The notes under the pieces are model-generated. The model made no database searches and had not been told where the DNA came from. It saw nothing but the letters and a program-made list of their open reading frames with translations. From positions 7,539,015-7,603,014 of the forward strand of contig NC_036461.1 in assembly GCF_002775205.1 (NCBI RefSeq): DNA of 64,000 nt, read 5' to 3'. Both the position numbers and the translations under genes were made by a program. Below, one piece after another: positions 24,865 through 39,200 of this stretch. This stretch comes from Xiphophorus maculatus (lineage: Eukaryota > Chordata > Actinopteri > Cyprinodontiformes > Poeciliidae). Position 1 is the stretch's first letter. The number at the start of each line of letters is the position of its first letter.

Positions 24865-25140
24865 AGCTTGGTGGTTCTACTGAGCAGATGAGACCAAACA
24901 TGTTTTCTTTGTTGGAACGCTTCATTCCTCCTGCTTTATATCTGAATGAACCATTCAGACAGAAGCAGGATCAATGTGTCTGCATGGAGTCCAGCTTGAG
25001 AAAGATTTCTTCATTATTCAGACTCACTTGAACTGAGCCTAAATGTTACTGTCAGTTTATTCACTAATAAATTCTGTATTTATTGTGAGAAAGATTGCTC
25101 TCCATCACATACTGTCAGTTGCTTTAATCAATAAAAATGT
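24865..25140 (+). terminator. SLIRP: SLIRP 3' UTR with two AATAAA signals
   Basis: AATAAA occurs at 25066-25071 and again at 25130-25135. The second is followed by a T/G-rich stretch suitable as a downstream element, so it is the better candidate for the main cleavage site. Confidence 0.6.
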
Positions 25141-26155
25141 TTATTGCTATTTTACTTGGGTTTTCTTTCATCTTCAGTGTTTCTCCATGCAATGGATGCA
25201 TACATTTTCCTGATTCAGAAGAGTTAACATTAAATCTACATTTAATCATGATCATTTGACAAAAGTAATATATATTTTATTCCTTTGTCAATTTCCAATG
25301 GTCAATGGGGTACACTTGGACACTGTGCAGCTCCATGTGCATATGTTTTTGTAATATATTTTTGAAAAATGCAGGGACAAAATTGCTATGTATATGGAAA
25401 ATTTAATTATTTCCATCTAAGTACAAGCAAGTACTAAAACTAAGTATAACGAAAACTATTTAAATTGACCTTAATATTGGGAAAATTTCATTTACCGTCC
25501 ATTTTTTAAAAGAAAAAAATACTAAAATCTTTGTTGAAAAATTCTCAGGTAAGTGGAAATTTGGATGTTGCATTAAATGAATGCAGTATTTATTTTTTTT
25601 ACGTTAAATCTCTGTATCTCCCACATTTCACAAACATTTTAATTATTTTTTAGGTAAGGAAATGAGGCATTTTCTATTTTAAGTGAATTTTGAACTTCAT
25701 TTTCATTTTATTTATTTATTTTTTTGCATTTGATAATATATTTTGAGCCCAACAATAAAACATCCACGCTGTCAAAATGCCATGCGTTTTATTATAATTA
25801 GTTTTTTTCAGGGAAATGGAAAAATATTGTTTCCGTTCCTTAAAGACTGTTTTTATTTTTCTTGTAAGAAAATCCAGCATTTGATTTTTCTTTTACAATA
25901 AATATAAACATTTGCGAATCCATCGTTGATGTATCGAATCACTGTTGTTGACCGAGACGCACATAAATACGTCACTGAGGTCACCAGAAATGTAGTTTAA
26001 ATCTGCCGTAATCATCATAAACGAAAGCGTACAAATCTACTGTAGTAACCTAAATACCTTTGGAATATATTTTTTGTAGTTTGAGTGTAGTCCTAATGCC
26101 TCAGGGTGCTATTATAACTTAAAGATAAATCTGAATTAATTCCTTACCTTTTCTT
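25141..26155. other. AT-rich intergenic region between SLIRP and ADCK1
   Basis: Very AT-rich, with T and A runs and no exon. SNW1, present here in mammals, is absent. Confidence 0.6.
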
Positions 26156-26159
26156 TGAA

Positions 26160-26221
26160 ACTACATTACCCAGAGTTCCTTTTCGCTCGAAAACCCGGCT
26201 AAGGGGTCGCAAATCAAACCG
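26160..26221 (+). promoter_or_regulatory. ADCK1: ADCK1 core promoter with ZNF143-like motif and non-coding exon 1
   Basis: ACTACATTACCCAGAGTTCC at 26160-26179 closely fits the ZNF143/STAF consensus (ACTACAnnTCCCAGAA type) found at many CpG promoters. It is followed by CpG-bearing sequence and a consensus donor, AACCG followed by GTAAGT at 26222, which would splice to the coding exon at 27129. The transcription start is not determined. A second donor-like GTGAGT near 26568 could serve an alternative first exon. Confidence 0.6.
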
Positions 26222-26769
26222 GTAAGTGAATGAGTGTGATGCGCAGGATGTGGTTGATTTTTCAGCCAAGTTGTTATTTTAAGTTCAGATAGCTAAGTGT
26301 TTGTCTGTTTGCGTGACAGATTTCCGTTTTTGTAAACTCGCTCCGATCCTCACAGCACTTACCAAACAGTGGTTGCATAACTCAGATGTTCAAGAGGCGT
26401 TCAGGTCAACACTGCCAGCGGACTGAAACTTATTTGTGTCATTTTAAATATGGTACTTTCGTGAAGACACAACTTAAAGATGGTGTTTGAGACCCGTTGC
26501 TAGACGGCTGTGGAGGAGCTTTTATCAGGAGTGGGATTTTACGCCTGAGCCTGTCTCTTCCTTCGTGGGGTGAGTGCCGAAGAGAAGAGCCGGTTTCACT
26601 CATGAGTACAACCTGTCATTTATCATTTATAGATCCGCTGACAGCATGCGTAAAAACAGAAGCCCTTTTAATGAGTAACTCTTTGAATGGAATGCGAAGA
26701 TCGTATTAAAACAGTCTGATATTAGTTCCTTAATAAGGAGGACGTATTCATGTTGCATTCGATTCGGGA

Positions 26770-26822
26770 AGCATCTCAGTTTTTTTTTTTGTTTTTTTTT
26801 TTTTTTCATTATTATTATTAAT
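26770..26822. repeat. Poly-T tract and ATT microsatellite in ADCK1 intron 1
   Basis: A T-rich run broken by single Gs is followed by four or five ATT units. It lies between the non-coding first exon and the first coding exon of ADCK1. Confidence 0.85.
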
Positions 26823-27128
26823 TTTCCAATAGTTGTAGTTCAAAAACTAAAACGCAGAGGACATATGCTATTTGTTTAAATTTGTGAAATTATGAAATTA
26901 AATGACCAGCAGCTAAACCACACATTTCAGTTCCTTATAAAATGTAAGTCTTTCCGGTGTAAGTGCTTTAAGATCAGAGTGGTGGTGTTTGCTGCAACTG
27001 CCGCCTGCCATTTATTGGTATCTTCAAATTTCATTCATTCTTTCTCAGTTATCTTTACAAAAAAAATACCGTTTTCTTTTTATCTGTCTTTAAAATGTGA
27101 ACTAATTGGACCTCTTCTTCTTCTACAG

Positions 27129-27267
27129 GTCTCCAATGGCGGGCAGGCTCCTAAAAGTCTCATCTCTGGCCACAGTAGTGTTCTCCTCCTCGGGGTTCTA
27201 CCTCTACAATAGGCAGCTCGACCTCAGTGACCTGAGTGTGATCCGCTTCGGACGAGCAGCAGCTGCC
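27129..27267 (+). CDS. ADCK1: ADCK1 first coding exon (ATG at 27136; residues 1-44)
   Basis: The acceptor TTCTTCTACAG precedes seven untranslated bases and ATG in the context CCAATGG. It encodes a basic then hydrophobic leader and the family phrase VIRFGRAAAA. The donor is GTGAGT. Confidence 0.92.
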
Positions 27268-30200
27268 GTGAGTTCACATCTTAAATGTTCTCACATGTAT
27301 GTCTGATTTGAGATTGAACACATTTTCTGAGAGACAGTGACAGTAAGCAGAAAAGGTTATTGTTCATTTGTTTACTTTTTGTTTGTGGGTTGGATGAGCT
27401 CTGTGAACCAGCTTTATGAAACACCAGCCATAACGTAGTTTCTTTTTAGATATAACTATTTAAAACAAGCAGAAAAGAGCATCAGTCACTTTTTAAAATT
27501 TGTGTATAAGCATACTAAAACAAGGAGAAACGTCAAAATAAAAGACCCCATTGTACTGAAACCAAACTTGAAAAACAAATGTGTTCCTTTTTTTTTATGA
27601 AGGATTTAACTGATAGTATAGATGCTGCAGCATGGATATGAGGAGGCAGGTTATTCCAGAATGGAGGGCTTGCCACTGCAAAAGCCTGACTCCCTTTGGG
27701 TTGATTCCTTTGACTGCACCAAGAACATATGGCTGGATGATTTCAGGACTTTTCTGGGTTATAAAGGTCAAGCAGTTTTTTAAATAACTTGGTGTCAAAC
27801 CATTTTAAAACTTCAAAAGTAAGTAAGAGGGCAATGCATAGGCACTCTAGATACAGAGGCTATTTGTCCTTTGCATTATGTTTAGGAAGCAGCTGGTAAA
27901 CAGCCAGATTACAAATAAGCATTCAGCAACAGCAAAAGTAAAGTAAATGGCCAGTAATTTAAAGAGTTTCCTTTTCCATATCTGTCTTATGGGAAATAAT
28001 GAGATAAAATGATGGATTGCTTCCTTACAAGTCAGAAAACATCACTGAAACAAACTTATCTAAATGGGCTGTTAATGAGAAGATGTTAAGGTGGAACTTT
28101 TATTAAGAAAGTATTAATACAGTCAATTTGTGGTCAATGTTTGCACTTTTAGTTGGGATGTGCTGAGAATAAGAAGCGACTCCTTTTCCTTGCTGCCTTT
28201 AAGCTGAAATCTGGACTACAACATGCATTCACAACTACAACATGAGATATGATGTTTAGCAGCAAAATGTATAGTGTGTGTGACAGTGTAAGCCACTAGC
28301 GTGTAGGTAAGGCATTACACATTATTGTCTTTAAGATGTTCTCATTGGGGCTAAATATTTGTAAAAGGATCAAACAGCTCTGATGAGACGTAGCTTTGAA
28401 ATTGGACTGTTTGTATCGAACATAAACCTACTTTTAGCGATGCAAAAAGACTTTAACTCAAACACAGATATTTTTAAAGACTTAAACACATATTCGCCTA
28501 ACATGTTGCTGTTTGGTTTAATGTCTCAAAAAACTGCATAGAATTTCCTCACCTATTTATGCTTGTGTTTGCAGACAGCGGTGATCAGCTATGACTATCT
28601 GACAGCATTCAGACATGTGGAGTATGGCACAGAGGAGTACTGGACTCTCAAGTCCAAGGTAAGAACTAGTTTTTATAGAAGTTGATTAGTTTATAAAATA
28701 AGTGAGATAATCTACTTTGGTGTGGAGTACTTTAGATGATATCTTTGTCTACTTATTTTCTGCCATAGTACTCAACAAAAAAGGAATAAAAACATGTATC
28801 AATCAATCAGTCAAATTTTATTTGTATAGCACATTTCAGCAGCAAGGCATTTCAAAGTGCTTTACATCATATCAAACACAGAAACACAATGCAACAATCA
28901 ATAATCAAAACACAACATTAAGTCAGGTTCCATCAATAAATTTGTAATTGATTACTTTTCAAATACAATCCTAAACAGGTGGGTTTTTAGTCGAGTTTGC
29001 ATCCATAAAAGCTTTACCGGTTACAACATGAATGTTGAAATCACCGACAATTATTAAACAATCATAATCAATACATATGAGAGATACAGTAGAAGCTCAT
29101 TCAAGTCAGTAAAGACTTTTGAGTTTAACCGTCTCCTGATGAGATGCATCATTCCTGCAAGTGTTTGTCAAAAAGGTCAGCTAGGGTTAGTCAGGTGAGC
29201 TCTGCAGAAACAACCTGCTCTGCTGCTGATGATGATGGTGCAGGAACTCTGCAGTGAACCTTGAAGAGCATGGTTCAGCATGGCTGGCCACATGGATGGG
29301 ACTCAAACACTCAGACAAGTGCTCCTGCCCCTCAGGCTGCGCCGGTCAAGCCCGACTGCACACGCTGATTAGAATTAATGCATGTTGCTGATTTATTCCA
29401 GGGAGGAGGCTCAGCTCCTAATTATCCTGAAGTCAAAGAGGTGAGGCTTCAGAGCTGCAGCTTATTCTTCAGTTTTTCTGCTGCAGACTCAAAGGACCAC
29501 AGGTAGAGATAATGGGTCAATGACTTAATAAAGTCTGCTTCATCCTGTAAAAAAGAAAACACAAGCTTATCTTATTTTTTGGGGGAAAAAAACACTTTAC
29601 AAATCAATTATTTCAATCCAATCAATCAAATTTTATTTGTATAGCACATTTCAGCGGCAAGGCATTTCAAAGTACTTTACATCATAACAAATACAAAAAC
29701 ACAAAGTCATGCAACGTAGAATCAACAATCAAAACATTGCATTAAGTCAAGTGCCATGGTTAAATTCGTAATTGATTGCGTTTCAAATACAACTCTAAAC
29801 AGATGGGTTTTTAGTTGAGATTTAAAGGAAGTCAGTGTTTCAGCTGTTTTACAGTTTTCTGGAAGTTTGTTCCAGATTTGTGGTGCATAGAAGCTGAATG
29901 CTGCTCTGGTTCTGGGGATGCAGAGCAGACCAGAACCAGAAGACCTGGGGGGTCTGGAAGGTTGATACAACAACAGCTGATCTTTAATGTATTGTGGTGC
30001 TAAGCCATTCAGTGATTTATAAACTAACAACAGTATTTTAAAGTCTATTCTTTGAGCTACAGGGAGCCAATGTAGGAACTTTAAAACTGGTGTTATGTGC
30101 TCTATCTTCCTGGTTTTAGTGAGAACGCGAGCAGCAGCGTTCTGTATCAGCTGCAGCTGTTTGATTGATTTGTTGGGCAGACCTGTGGAGACACTGTTGC

Positions 30201-33200
30201 AGTAATCAATGCGACTAAAGATAAACGCATGGATGAGTTTCTCTAGATCTTGCTGAGACATAAGTCTTCTAATCCTGGAGATGTTCTTCAGGTGAATGAC
30301 GGCCGACTTTGTGACTGTCTATATGTGGCTCTGAAGGTTCAGGTCAGAGCCCATCATTACTCAGGCGATTCTGGCCTGATCGCTAGGAATACATGTGTAA
30401 AGATAATATCTGGACCCCGGTCTCAGACTTCAGAAACGCAGAGTGGTGGATCCTCTGGGAGTTCAAAGGCAGGTGGCTTAAATGAAGTGAAGTTTGCTAT
30501 GTGAGCGCTAAGGAGAGACGTGCCGAGGAGAACCTGTTGATTCATTCCATCTGTAAATTTGAGAAGCTCTGGTAAAGAAAGCATTTCTTCATGGGTATCT
30601 TGTGAATGTAGTGAATGTGTGGAGGAGCAGAGCGGGAGGGGACGAGGAGGAGGGGAACCAGTTGCTCTTTCTCCAGTCGATATTATATCAGTTTGTTTTG
30701 GAATAGTTTGCTCCTGATACACGTAGGGTTGCACCCTAGTTAGACATCCTTGAGCCTGTTCTTCTGAAGCGAGGATCACACTGTTGTCCTTGTTGATAAA
30801 ATGAAAAGGGTTTGCAGTGAGAAGCTTTATCCCATGTTTATTAGGATTGCGTCCACCTCTTCCAAAGAGGTGAAAGCGCTGCTTTAAATTATTTAATTAA
30901 CATACAGTCAAAGAATATATAAAGTAAATTAATTCAAATATGTTATGTGAAAATGACAGCTCACAAATGAGTAAAAACAATTAATAAATTGATGAAAGAT
31001 CCTGGTGTAAACCATGGCTGCTTTAGCTTTCATTTAAAAATATATATAAAAAAAAAAAACAGGGGCTGTCACACACTGGACAGTATTTACTTAGAAATGT
31101 GACCAGAGTCAACGAAGTGAAAAAAAAGGATCACTAGGCATAAAGTTAGGTCTCCAGTAGATGCACTGCATCTGAAAGTCTTGTATTTTCATAAAAAAAA
31201 AAAAAGAAACCACGATCTGTGGAATCCTTAATCCTTTATGAAATCATCTACTATAATCCAGGCAGTCAATATCAAAAAGCAGGTTAAAACCATGTAAATC
31301 CTGCATGTCAGATGAAGTCATTATGTCAGCACCCACTGACTTCTAAAATTATTTTCCTCTTTCCGACTTGTTTGCCTGCATGGTTAATGAGCTGCTGTAA
31401 GTGCTCCTCCACTTCTTCCTCGTCATCCTGGCTGCATGTTCATCGCTCGGCGGTGCAGCCAGCTGCTTTCAGCCTCTCCTGAAGAGCTTGATTCAAAAGC
31501 CACTTGAGCAGCCAGTCTCAGAGCCTCATCAAAGGCTTCCCTGCGCAACCCGAGGGGCCATTCACCGCCAATTAGAGAGCATCACAGAACAAGCATGCGA
31601 ACACTCTGAAGTCTGCCAAATGAGAGCTGGAACATGCCTATAGAATCTCATCAGAGTCTGCTGACTAAATGACTTAGTCAAATATAGTTTAAAATCATTC
31701 CTAACCCTATTAAAACTTCTTCTGAAATGACAAAAGTTGGATTCAAACACCCTTTAGTTATTGAAAAAGGTCCTCAAAATTGAGTAAGACAAGCCAAGAT
31801 TTTTTGCATAACATATTTCAAAGTGTTTTACATGATGGTAACATAAACGATTTTCAACCAGCTTTTTTAAAAAGACTAGTATGAATGTAAAAGACATGAC
31901 TGTAAAAGATTTCAAATTGGTAATGTTTTTTTTTTCTGATTGTCTTTTTAGCCAGTATTAATAGTAACAACTGAAATAATTTCAATCAGAGCTTCTAACC
32001 TGGTTATTTTGCAAACTGAATATTTTCTTCTTTGAACTTCTCAATGCTGTGCACAGAACATTTTGATGTGTTTTTAAAATGCCTTCTAAAGTTAAACATC
32101 CCAACTTGTCTAGAACAACAGTGAGCTTAATTTTGTTTTCCTATTTTATTTCTATTTTATTATTTCTTATTTTGTTGACAGTGGTATCCTCAGATTGCAC
32201 TTCTTCCTTTATTCCTTTGTGGTCATTCCACCTGCCCTTCAGCTCTTCATGCCAGTGAGTCAAATCAAAGACAAAACAATCAGACAGATTAAAATGCACA
32301 TCAGAAGCACCATTAATGTCAGAGTGCTGTGCGATGGAGATAGGTCTTTATCTCTGCACTGATTATGCAACCCTCTCCTGGTCCTCTTTCACTGTTGTCT
32401 CTCTTCTACTCTCTCCCTCTCCAGCTGTACAGGCTTCTATTAGCATCTCATTACAAGTCATGCCAACACATGATTGGGAAATTAAATGTAGCTTACTTAA
32501 TACAAATGAATAATGCATGACTGACGACTGAGGCCTGCGGGCGAGGTTGGGAGGGGTCGTTCGCCTTGAATGTAGAGATTTGAAAATACAGTAATTGAAC
32601 GTTGCCTTGTTTTAAAGATAAAGCTGCTTGTTAGTTCTGTCTACTGTCCATTTTCAACAGAATCTGTGTAATTGCAAATCAAAACCCTGAAGTTGCCTTG
32701 TGTTGCTTCTTTACTGCTGGTCCTATTAGCAGAATGTGATTTGCTAAAAGCGTGATCTTCATGTGTTTAACCTCCAGCTCATAAAGCTCAGAAATGTTTT
32801 TTTTTTTTTTTTATTTCCAACCAGCAACAGTCACGCTTTGTAGAGGAAGGGTTCACCATAAACACCACAGCAGAGAATACAACTTCTATCATACTGCAAT
32901 AGGTGTTTCTGATTCTGTCTAATCTGTCTACTTCGTTTTACTCTCCTAGAAATGCAAAGTCCTTTGCAAAGAAATTACATACTTATTGCATGTCTGCAAG
33001 GCAACCAATCTACATCCCAATCAGACCACTCCTTCTAGATGCTTTTCTTTTATTGGCAAGTGAGTGCATATGAGTCATTGAGCAAAATCTTACTCATTGT
33101 TGAATTTGTACATCTAGCAAAGCCACAAGCTTTCCCCCTTAGCACACTAAAATATTACCAATTTGCCAATTTTTGACTAAAAGGGGGCCTGACTTTTATA

Positions 33201-36200
33201 CTGATTATTTTTCCTTGTTAGTCAGCAGCAGATAATTTCAGATGGTGTAATGTGCCCTTTGTGGTTCGTCTTTTATGTTTAACAGGAGGAGCCTCAGATA
33301 AATGGTCCCACTCTACGTTACAGCTGCTCTGCAACTGCAAAACAGGATCTAATGGCTTCATCCTAACAATGTCCCACTAGCAATGTCTAAACCTTCATCA
33401 GAAGCAAATGTGAAAGTATGCTTTTTTTTTGTTAATATCTTAATAACTTCTTGTGACTTTGCATTCTAGGCTACTTATTTGAGAATTTGTCAGAGATGGT
33501 ATTTCGATTAGTTTAAAAACCTGGGTGCAGTTTGGTTGGAGCTTCTTTACATCACATTATGGTTGTCTGTTTTATTTCTTTTGACAGCCTTTGGTTGATT
33601 TTAACCACTAGAAAAAAAGAAAAAAAAACGAAGGCAGCAAAGGTGGGATTGTACACTTCTTATTACATAATCATCACAATTTGACCTTGAAATCTTTTGC
33701 ATCACACCTTGCAGTCAGGTTTGACTGCACCATACAAATTAATGTTTTTCTTTCTTATTGCCCTTTAAACCATTCACACTTGAAACCTTTAGCTTCTCCA
33801 TCACATTTAGGGTCTGTAGGAATGAGATTGCTGATCTTTTTTTTTCTATAAGCTCTATGTTTACCTAACATCCTCCACGTGTTTTACTTTTATGTGATAC
33901 CAAAATTTCTTCAAATGACATTGAATGGGAAAATAAATTCTTTAAATTAAATTACTGGCATTGACTGAAAATGTGGATAAGATATTTTTTGTTGAAGTTT
34001 TTTCCAGCTAGACTTTTAAAATATAAATATAAAAAGACGTGTAAAGAATATCCCACTTTGTTAAACTTACATCTGTAATAATAGTGATTCTTGGTCAAAA
34101 TTAATTGAAATATACTGGTACGTCAGATGTTGGAGAAAGTATTGTTTTCTTGTTTCCATGATGAACCAGTATGAACTCTAAGTGCTGTGATGGCATACAA
34201 AGAGAGAGCCTTTAGATTAGATTACTGAAACAAACTAAAGGCGTAAGGAGATGAAGATACACTGCAGGTGTTTAAATTCATTTTATCTGATGGAGAGAAA
34301 AGCAAAGCACGAAGAGAGATGTGATAAACCGGTGATAGTGACGTCTAATGATCTCTTTGCCTCCTCAGCTGCAGGAGGCAGAGCAGCTTCAGGCAAGCAG
34401 CCATTTTGAAGGTGGCTTTTCATGGCTGAGATGAAAAGAACAAAAACGCTGATTCACTCGACACATCTGCACAGCATTATGCAGCCTCTGTCTCAGCACC
34501 ACCCAAAGGTTAAAGATAAAGCACTGCTTTTTGCCCCCGTTACACTGAATATGTCTTAGGTTTGTCACTGTGATATGAAAGAACCACCGAGGGGAAGGAA
34601 ATCAGAGCCTCGGCTGATGCTGATTAGTGACTTTTCACCAGAGAACAACAAATCACGCTCTGTATCAGCAGCTTTTCTGATACTGAGCTCTACTGTGTTT
34701 TTTTTATATTTTGCATATGTGATTTACTCTCTTATCCACAAAATGCAGACACGATTACAAATTGCTGCAGGGCTCTGCAATCATCCGCACAAAATCATCT
34801 AATCAGTGGTCGTTTATATAACCAGTCAGTCCAGATCAGGACTGTTTGTTGTTTAACATTGTTATATGCAAAATTGCTGTATTAAAAGACAGAGTTTCAG
34901 CTTTAAGCTAATGTTTAATTTTTAATGTAAATGCATTTGAATACTGAATGGCTGGAAATTAATTGGAAGCACTTGCAGAGAAATCAATAACAATGAAAGA
35001 AAGATACAGACCTGGTCCTTGGGAGGTCTTCAAATTGAAATGTTCAAACTCTACCCTTTCTCTTTCATGTAGTTTCCGTTTGCTTTAACGTGATGTTTGT
35101 TTTCAACAACTTGTAGTAGTGTTTTTCAGTGGTGTGTCAAGTCTGAGCTTTGGACATCGTGCCGATAAACAGGTTTAAGAGATGTTTCAATAGTGAGTGT
35201 CTTAACTGTATGTTTTATTTGTTAAAATAACAATGCTGTAGGTAATCTTGCTTGTTCCTTTTGTTTGTTTTAGGTTATAAGAAAAGTTTTCCACATTGTA
35301 TTGTGCCCCTATTACGGTCTTTATCCCCAGGAATTGGCCAGTGATGTGAGGGGGGGTCCCGTCTTGTAGCGCTTTTGTGACTTAACATTGATGTTGTGTC
35401 ATACATGCTGGGAGGTGCAGTTCTTTCTGTCTGTTTGTAAAATGTAAGTCCAATAATGGGATCTCCAAAATATGAAAAGCTCGTTGCCTTTTTAGTGTAT
35501 TATGCTTAAGCATTTTTTAAAATATCAGTTTATGTCAAAATCATCATTAATTCATCTCTTTAATTTTAAAACTCAAAAAGCTATGAAATCTGCAATTCAT
35601 TTTTATTATCAATTGATGGTGTCAAACCTTGAATCTCTTTCGTTCAATGGGATGATTAAAAGTTTTAGAAAACTACTAAAGTGAAAATGGTCATGTTTTG
35701 GTTGTGGCTTGTAATTTAATTTTCTTTGGTTGCTGAATGTGACTCCAATGCCATTTCTGATTGGTTGGTAGGGGAGTCATGCATTTTCCGTGCACATTAT
35801 TGCCATTTTTATAGCACAATCAAGTATTTGTTATCTTTAGTTGTTATTAAAATGCTGTGAATATATAAAAAATAACTTAAAAGAAATTTAACTTCACATC
35901 ATAGCTTGAAATTGCCTGTCTCTTTAAGAAACTCTTACTCTTTCCAATACGCCATCACAACAGTCCTTCTCCATTATATCATTTATAGACGTTCTTAGGA
36001 GCATCAGATAAATAAGTACTTTGTATGAAAAGTTCAGCAGACGTGCAGTTATACCAGGTGTTTATCTGCTGCTGCCACTAGTCTGGAGGACCTGTGTGGA
36101 GAGATGTGAGGAGGGGATTCTCAGTGGGGTGGGATCTCAGCTGGGTACTGAATCACCAAGGCAGAGCTTTGGGCAAATAGGTGTTGCTTTGTAGGAGAGG

Positions 36201-39200
36201 GGCTGAGACACCCCTGAAAGGCTTTCAAGGAAAATCCAAAGATTTCTCAAACATAGATGAATGAATCCAAGCAACACTTTGGGTATGTGTTTGATGAGGA
36301 AAAAATATTCTAACATGATTTCAAGCTCAAAAATGTAGATTTTACATAATATCCACCTCCCTTCAATACACAAAATTGAGAATAATTAAGTTCATGCTGT
36401 AAATGATCTAACAAGGTTTTCTGCCTGCCTTATTAAAGTTGTCGTCTCAGTGTCAATAATCAAAATCACCCAGTCTTCCAATGGTCTGGGCCAGAACTGA
36501 CTGCCTTTCTGCTTTGGAGCGGCCAGTAGGCTGATCCAAACAGTTATGGCAATGAAATATCAACTAAGGTTAGAAACTGGATTAGGAATGATGCAACATT
36601 AAAATTACATTAATAACAAAACGTCTGAAAATATTTGGACAGAAGTAAGGTGTTTTTAAAAAAATATTCTATTGTGAAAGTTCTGATGTTAAAAGTTGAC
36701 ATTTACTTCTTTTTTTTGTATTACAGCCAACATCTATATTTGTCAATGTGATTGAATTCTCTTGATGCCCACAAATTTTATATGCTTTAGTAGCTGAGGT
36801 CCCAGTACTCACTAGGAGACAATATCAATTGTAAATTCTGCAATATTTAGAAGCCACGTCCCTATTCATTGCTGTGCTGATGTTGGGCATCTCTTCTTCA
36901 GACTGATTTTTTTTGTTGTTTTTTTATAAGACTATCACATTTTTGTCCTTTATTAGATTGGCAGAATAAACATAATATTTTCTTCTGGTCACTATAAATG
37001 ATGCACAAATGTTTTTACCTCTTATTTTATTCTTTGAAGATTGAATCTTATTCACATAATAAGTTCTCTGATAACTTTTGAATATTCAAAAATATTATAA
37101 TTAAAATCAACTGCAGATCTAAAGAGGAGATGACACACAACTTCTGGAAAGTTGAAGGAGAAAAGCAGTTCTATAGGAGTGTAAAGTTAAGTTCAGAATA
37201 AAACAAATAAAAAGTTCAGGGTGTATCTTCGGAATTAAAGAGTTTACTGCTTCTGGCCTACCTAACCCCAGATTACCTTTATTGTCATGGCTCTTGGTTT
37301 TAGAGTTTCAATCTTTTAGGTTAAAGAAAGTGACGTTACAGTGCAAATCTCTGGGGGTGTTGCACTCAGATGTTTCCACCAGCAGATGTCAGCAGTGACT
37401 GCATCAGTCAGGACCTCATGACAGGGAAAGGGGTGTGTGCTGAGCCCTGATAAGGGTCCACCACCACTCCTGGAGCTCTCGCTCTAGTGAGGGACAAGCT
37501 ATGTAAATATGGGGTGGGGCCAGATAACTGCTGACCTTGACGTGCTCACGGCAGCAGCTTATCAGCCAAACAAGTCCGAGGCAGGAAAATCCTTGAGGGA
37601 TGATGGAGAGGAGGGAACGTTTAACATTTGCTTCCCGACTGCCTGCTGTGGTTACATCATGGCTGACAAGCTGCTCTCCAGCAGTAACAGCGGCGTAAAT
37701 ACTCCATTTCACTGTTGCTGTTTTTTTTTCTTTTTTCCCTTTTTCTTTTTTTTTTGCTGTGCCAACTACAGAAGACGAGTCCCGCGGCATCTGGCAGGGT
37801 GCCGCAGAAATCACACCATGTTGTGTTTTTAAAGGAGTGGCCACTGCACTGCAACATGATGTGCAGGATAATTTAATTAGGGAAATTCCCCACTCCCTTA
37901 AACCTGAACACACCTCACTATTTGATTACATATCAAGAAATGTGTTAATGAAGCTGAAATGTTTAAAATCATTAAAAAAAGGTTTGAGCAAGTACATTGA
38001 GATGAGAGACATGGTTTGGACATGCTTGTTTCCATGGCGACCTAAAAAGTCACTAAAGTTTGCTATTCTTTAGAGATGTTGTGTTTACAATTTGTTTCTG
38101 TCATTGCTGCTTCTAGGTAAAGCCTAAACCAATTTAATCCTGTTTTTTGTTTCTAAGCAATCATTTCTTTTTGTGTTTGCTTCATGAATGCGTTAAAAGC
38201 CAGACAGCCACAGCAGTGATGATCCCTGTTTACTGCTGTGAATAAAAATGAGGAGAAACTGAAGGAGGAGTTAAATCTCAGCCTGATGATTGGGGTTTAC
38301 AGAAATTTGTTTTAAATAGGTAACAAAACAAGCTGCTGGCTGAGTTTTCAGATTTCAAAAGTTACTGAAATTCTTATTTATATGATTTGTATTCAAAATA
38401 GCATTTAGAAAGGAAGCCAAGATGTTGCCTGCAACAAAAAAAAGATAATAGTTAGTCTAACTGTAACATAAAAGAGGATACTTACTCTGACCCTCATGAT
38501 ATAAAGCTTAAAGGTTCTGGTCATCACAGTGATTTAACTCAACAGTAAATGATCAGTGATTACAGGTGAAGATTGTTTAACCTTAGTTCAGCAGTGTTGT
38601 TAGAATGTTGTTGTGATGGAGCAAATTAAGACAACTGCAAAATACTAAACTTAGAACAGCCGATAAGGAAATAATTTAGTTTGTGGAGGCAAATAAATTG
38701 AAAACATTTCAGTGCAACTTAGCAAGGGGAAACAAAATAATTGCCTTGTTGTCTTGTATTATACTATATAAGGTTTCTGATTTGACAGAAGGTAGTGTCT
38801 ACGAGAGTTGCAACCTTAACAAACCGTTCTCTGGGGACATTTGTAGAAGCACACACAGTTCCTGCTCACAACACATTCAACTAATCATAGCACTCATTTC
38901 ACAGACATCAAACACAGCTGGAAACAAAAGGTCACTGGACAGATACCTTACAAACTCTCATATTATTCTCATAAAATATTCTAAATCAATTATAGAAGAT
39001 GTCATTCTGCCCAAGAAAGACTGTAAGGCATATTTTACTAAATAAATTACATCCACAGATATTTGCACCATTTCTGAACACACAAAATTCTGTCCTACAT
39101 TTAATAAGACAAAACATTTTGTTTTTCAGGTCAGTTACTAATATGCTTAAACAGTTTAGGTGGCTCTTTAATGGTAGGGGGCTTCTAATAATTCCCTACC

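Noticed and set aside
29722..30261. 179-codon frame as a host gene
   Set aside because: Its motifs are those of a LINE ORF2 C-terminus, and it adjoins the element's 3' tail.
37416..37913. 165-codon minus frame, lysine-rich
   Set aside because: The lysine run is the translation of a pyrimidine tract (37718-37758); the rest has no family resemblance.
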